NCBI GenBank assembly: GCA_039812765.1
Contig: JBDIBF010000031.1
Span: 1-32,139, forward strand
Direction: 5' to 3'
Source of the DNA: JADJVL01 sp039812765
Lineage (GTDB): Bacteria > Acidobacteriota > Holophagae > Holophagales > Holophagaceae
Length of the DNA: 32,139 nucleotides
Shown here: one piece after another, positions 31,582 to 32,139 of the stretch
Layout: every line of letters begins with the position of its first letter
How positions within the stretch are numbered: position 1 is the first letter of the stretch
The notes under the pieces: generated by a model
Database searches by the model: none
The model's input: the letters and a program-made list of their open reading frames with translations, nothing else
What the model was told of the DNA's origin: nothing
Program-made: the position numbers and the translations under genes

Positions 31582-32139
31582 ATGCTCCGCATCAACCAAT
31601 TCGCCAAAGAGCTCGGCGTCTCAAACCAGGCGGTTCTCGAAGCCCTCGAGAAGCGCATGGGCATCACGGGCAAGAGCCACAGCTCGAACCTGAGCGAGGA
31701 CCAGGCCGCGCAGCTGCGCCGATTCCTGGACCCCAAGGCCAAGGGGGCTGAGGACACTCCGCTCGCCCTCCACCGCCCCACCGCCGGCGTGAAGATCGTG
31801 AAGGCCGCCCCGGAGGCCACCCCCCCCGAGCCGGCCCGGCCCGCGCCGAAGGCCGCGCCGGTCCTCGTGAAGAAGGCCGATGCGCCGGCCGCGCCGGCCG
31901 CGAGCCCCGCCGCGAGCCCCGAGGCCGCGCTCTCGGCTCCCGCCATGGCCACGGAGGCGCCGACGGATGAGGCGCCGTCGCCGTCGGCCCTGGTCCCGCC
32001 GCCGGTCCCTCCGACCTCCCCGGCCTCCGATCCCGGCTTCTCGAAGCTCCGCATCTCCCAGGCGCCCGCGCCCGGGCCCGCCAAGCCCCAGGAGCCCGCC
32101 CGCTACATCCAGCTTCCCCAGGCCAAGCCTGCGGGCCTT
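31582..32139 (+). CDS. infB: Translation initiation factor IF-2, 3' truncated by window
   Basis: IF-2 is the GTPase that places initiator tRNA on the 30S subunit. Only the N-terminal 186 residues are in the window. The opening LRINQFAKELGVSNQAVLEALEKRMGI is the IF2_N module; after residue 55 comes a long low-complexity linker rich in Ala, Pro and Lys (VKKADAPAAPAASP...), as is common before the G domain, which lies beyond 32139. GAGG at 31567-31570 is far from the ATG (11 bases), so the start is inferred from the conserved opening. It follows nusA by 62 bases. Confidence 0.92.
   Translation, partial: MLRINQFAKELGVSNQAVLEALEKRMGITGKSHSSNLSEDQAAQLRRFLDPKAKGAEDTPLALHRPTAGVKIVKAAPEATPPEPARPAPKAAPVLVKKADAPAAPAASPAASPEAALSAPAMATEAPTDEAPSPSALVPPPVPPTSPASDPGFSKLRISQAPAPGPAKPQEPARYIQLPQAKPAGL

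Overview
This is a gene-dense, very GC-rich bacterial chromosome segment. Almost every codon ends in G or C, and many genes overlap by 1-4 bases. The gene content (a compact assimilatory sulfur operon, IF-2/NusA/RimP, TPR and Kelch proteins) and style suggest a free-living Gram-negative. My best guess is Acidobacteriota of the Holophagae/Geothrix type, inferred from general character and not from a marker gene. I saw no tRNA, rRNA, CRISPR array, insertion sequence or phage gene.

Left end (1-2209): the 3' part of a LysM-like/L,D-transpeptidase gene, an LpqC-type secreted esterase, and a convergent gene of unknown function. A perfect hairpin spans the stop codons of the two convergent genes.

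Sulfur/methionine operon (about 2334-13317, + strand): a SAM-I riboswitch precedes ten tightly packed genes: metY, metX, cobA-type uroporphyrinogen-III methyltransferase, precorrin-2 dehydrogenase, cysI, a TauE-type permease, cysH, cysD, cysN and a degenerate aspartokinase-like protein. Together they activate sulfate to APS (CysDN), reduce APS to sulfite (a CysH of the iron-sulfur type, consistent with no APS kinase here), reduce sulfite to sulfide (CysI with locally made siroheme), and put sulfide onto O-acylhomoserine (MetX, MetY). The whole unit would be shut down by SAM. The last gene has lost the aspartokinase nucleotide-loop motifs but keeps ACT-like C-terminal domains, so it is a candidate regulatory pseudo-enzyme.

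Middle (13345-18721): a 67-residue orphan, a uracil-DNA-glycosylase-fold protein, a TPR/GT41 (OGT-like) protein that seems to have lost key catalytic residues, an RluA-type pseudouridine synthase with a long basic repetitive tail, and an SDR reductase.

Candidate undescribed pathway (18768-23989): a DapF-fold protein missing one catalytic cysteine, an ATP-grasp enzyme, a nitroreductase-fold enzyme and an HExxH protein resembling the aKG-HExxH peptide beta-hydroxylase family. The first four genes overlap by 4 bases each, and a second, unrelated ATP-grasp gene follows 47 bases later. No precursor peptide gene fits in the gaps. This is the best candidate for a new biosynthetic system here.

Right end: a short MscL; a minus-strand operon (Kelch lipoprotein, 61-residue ORF, TlpA-like thioredoxin, winged-helix/repeat protein); folD; and the rimP-nusA-infB operon, preceded by a terminator-like leader hairpin and cut by the window end inside infB.
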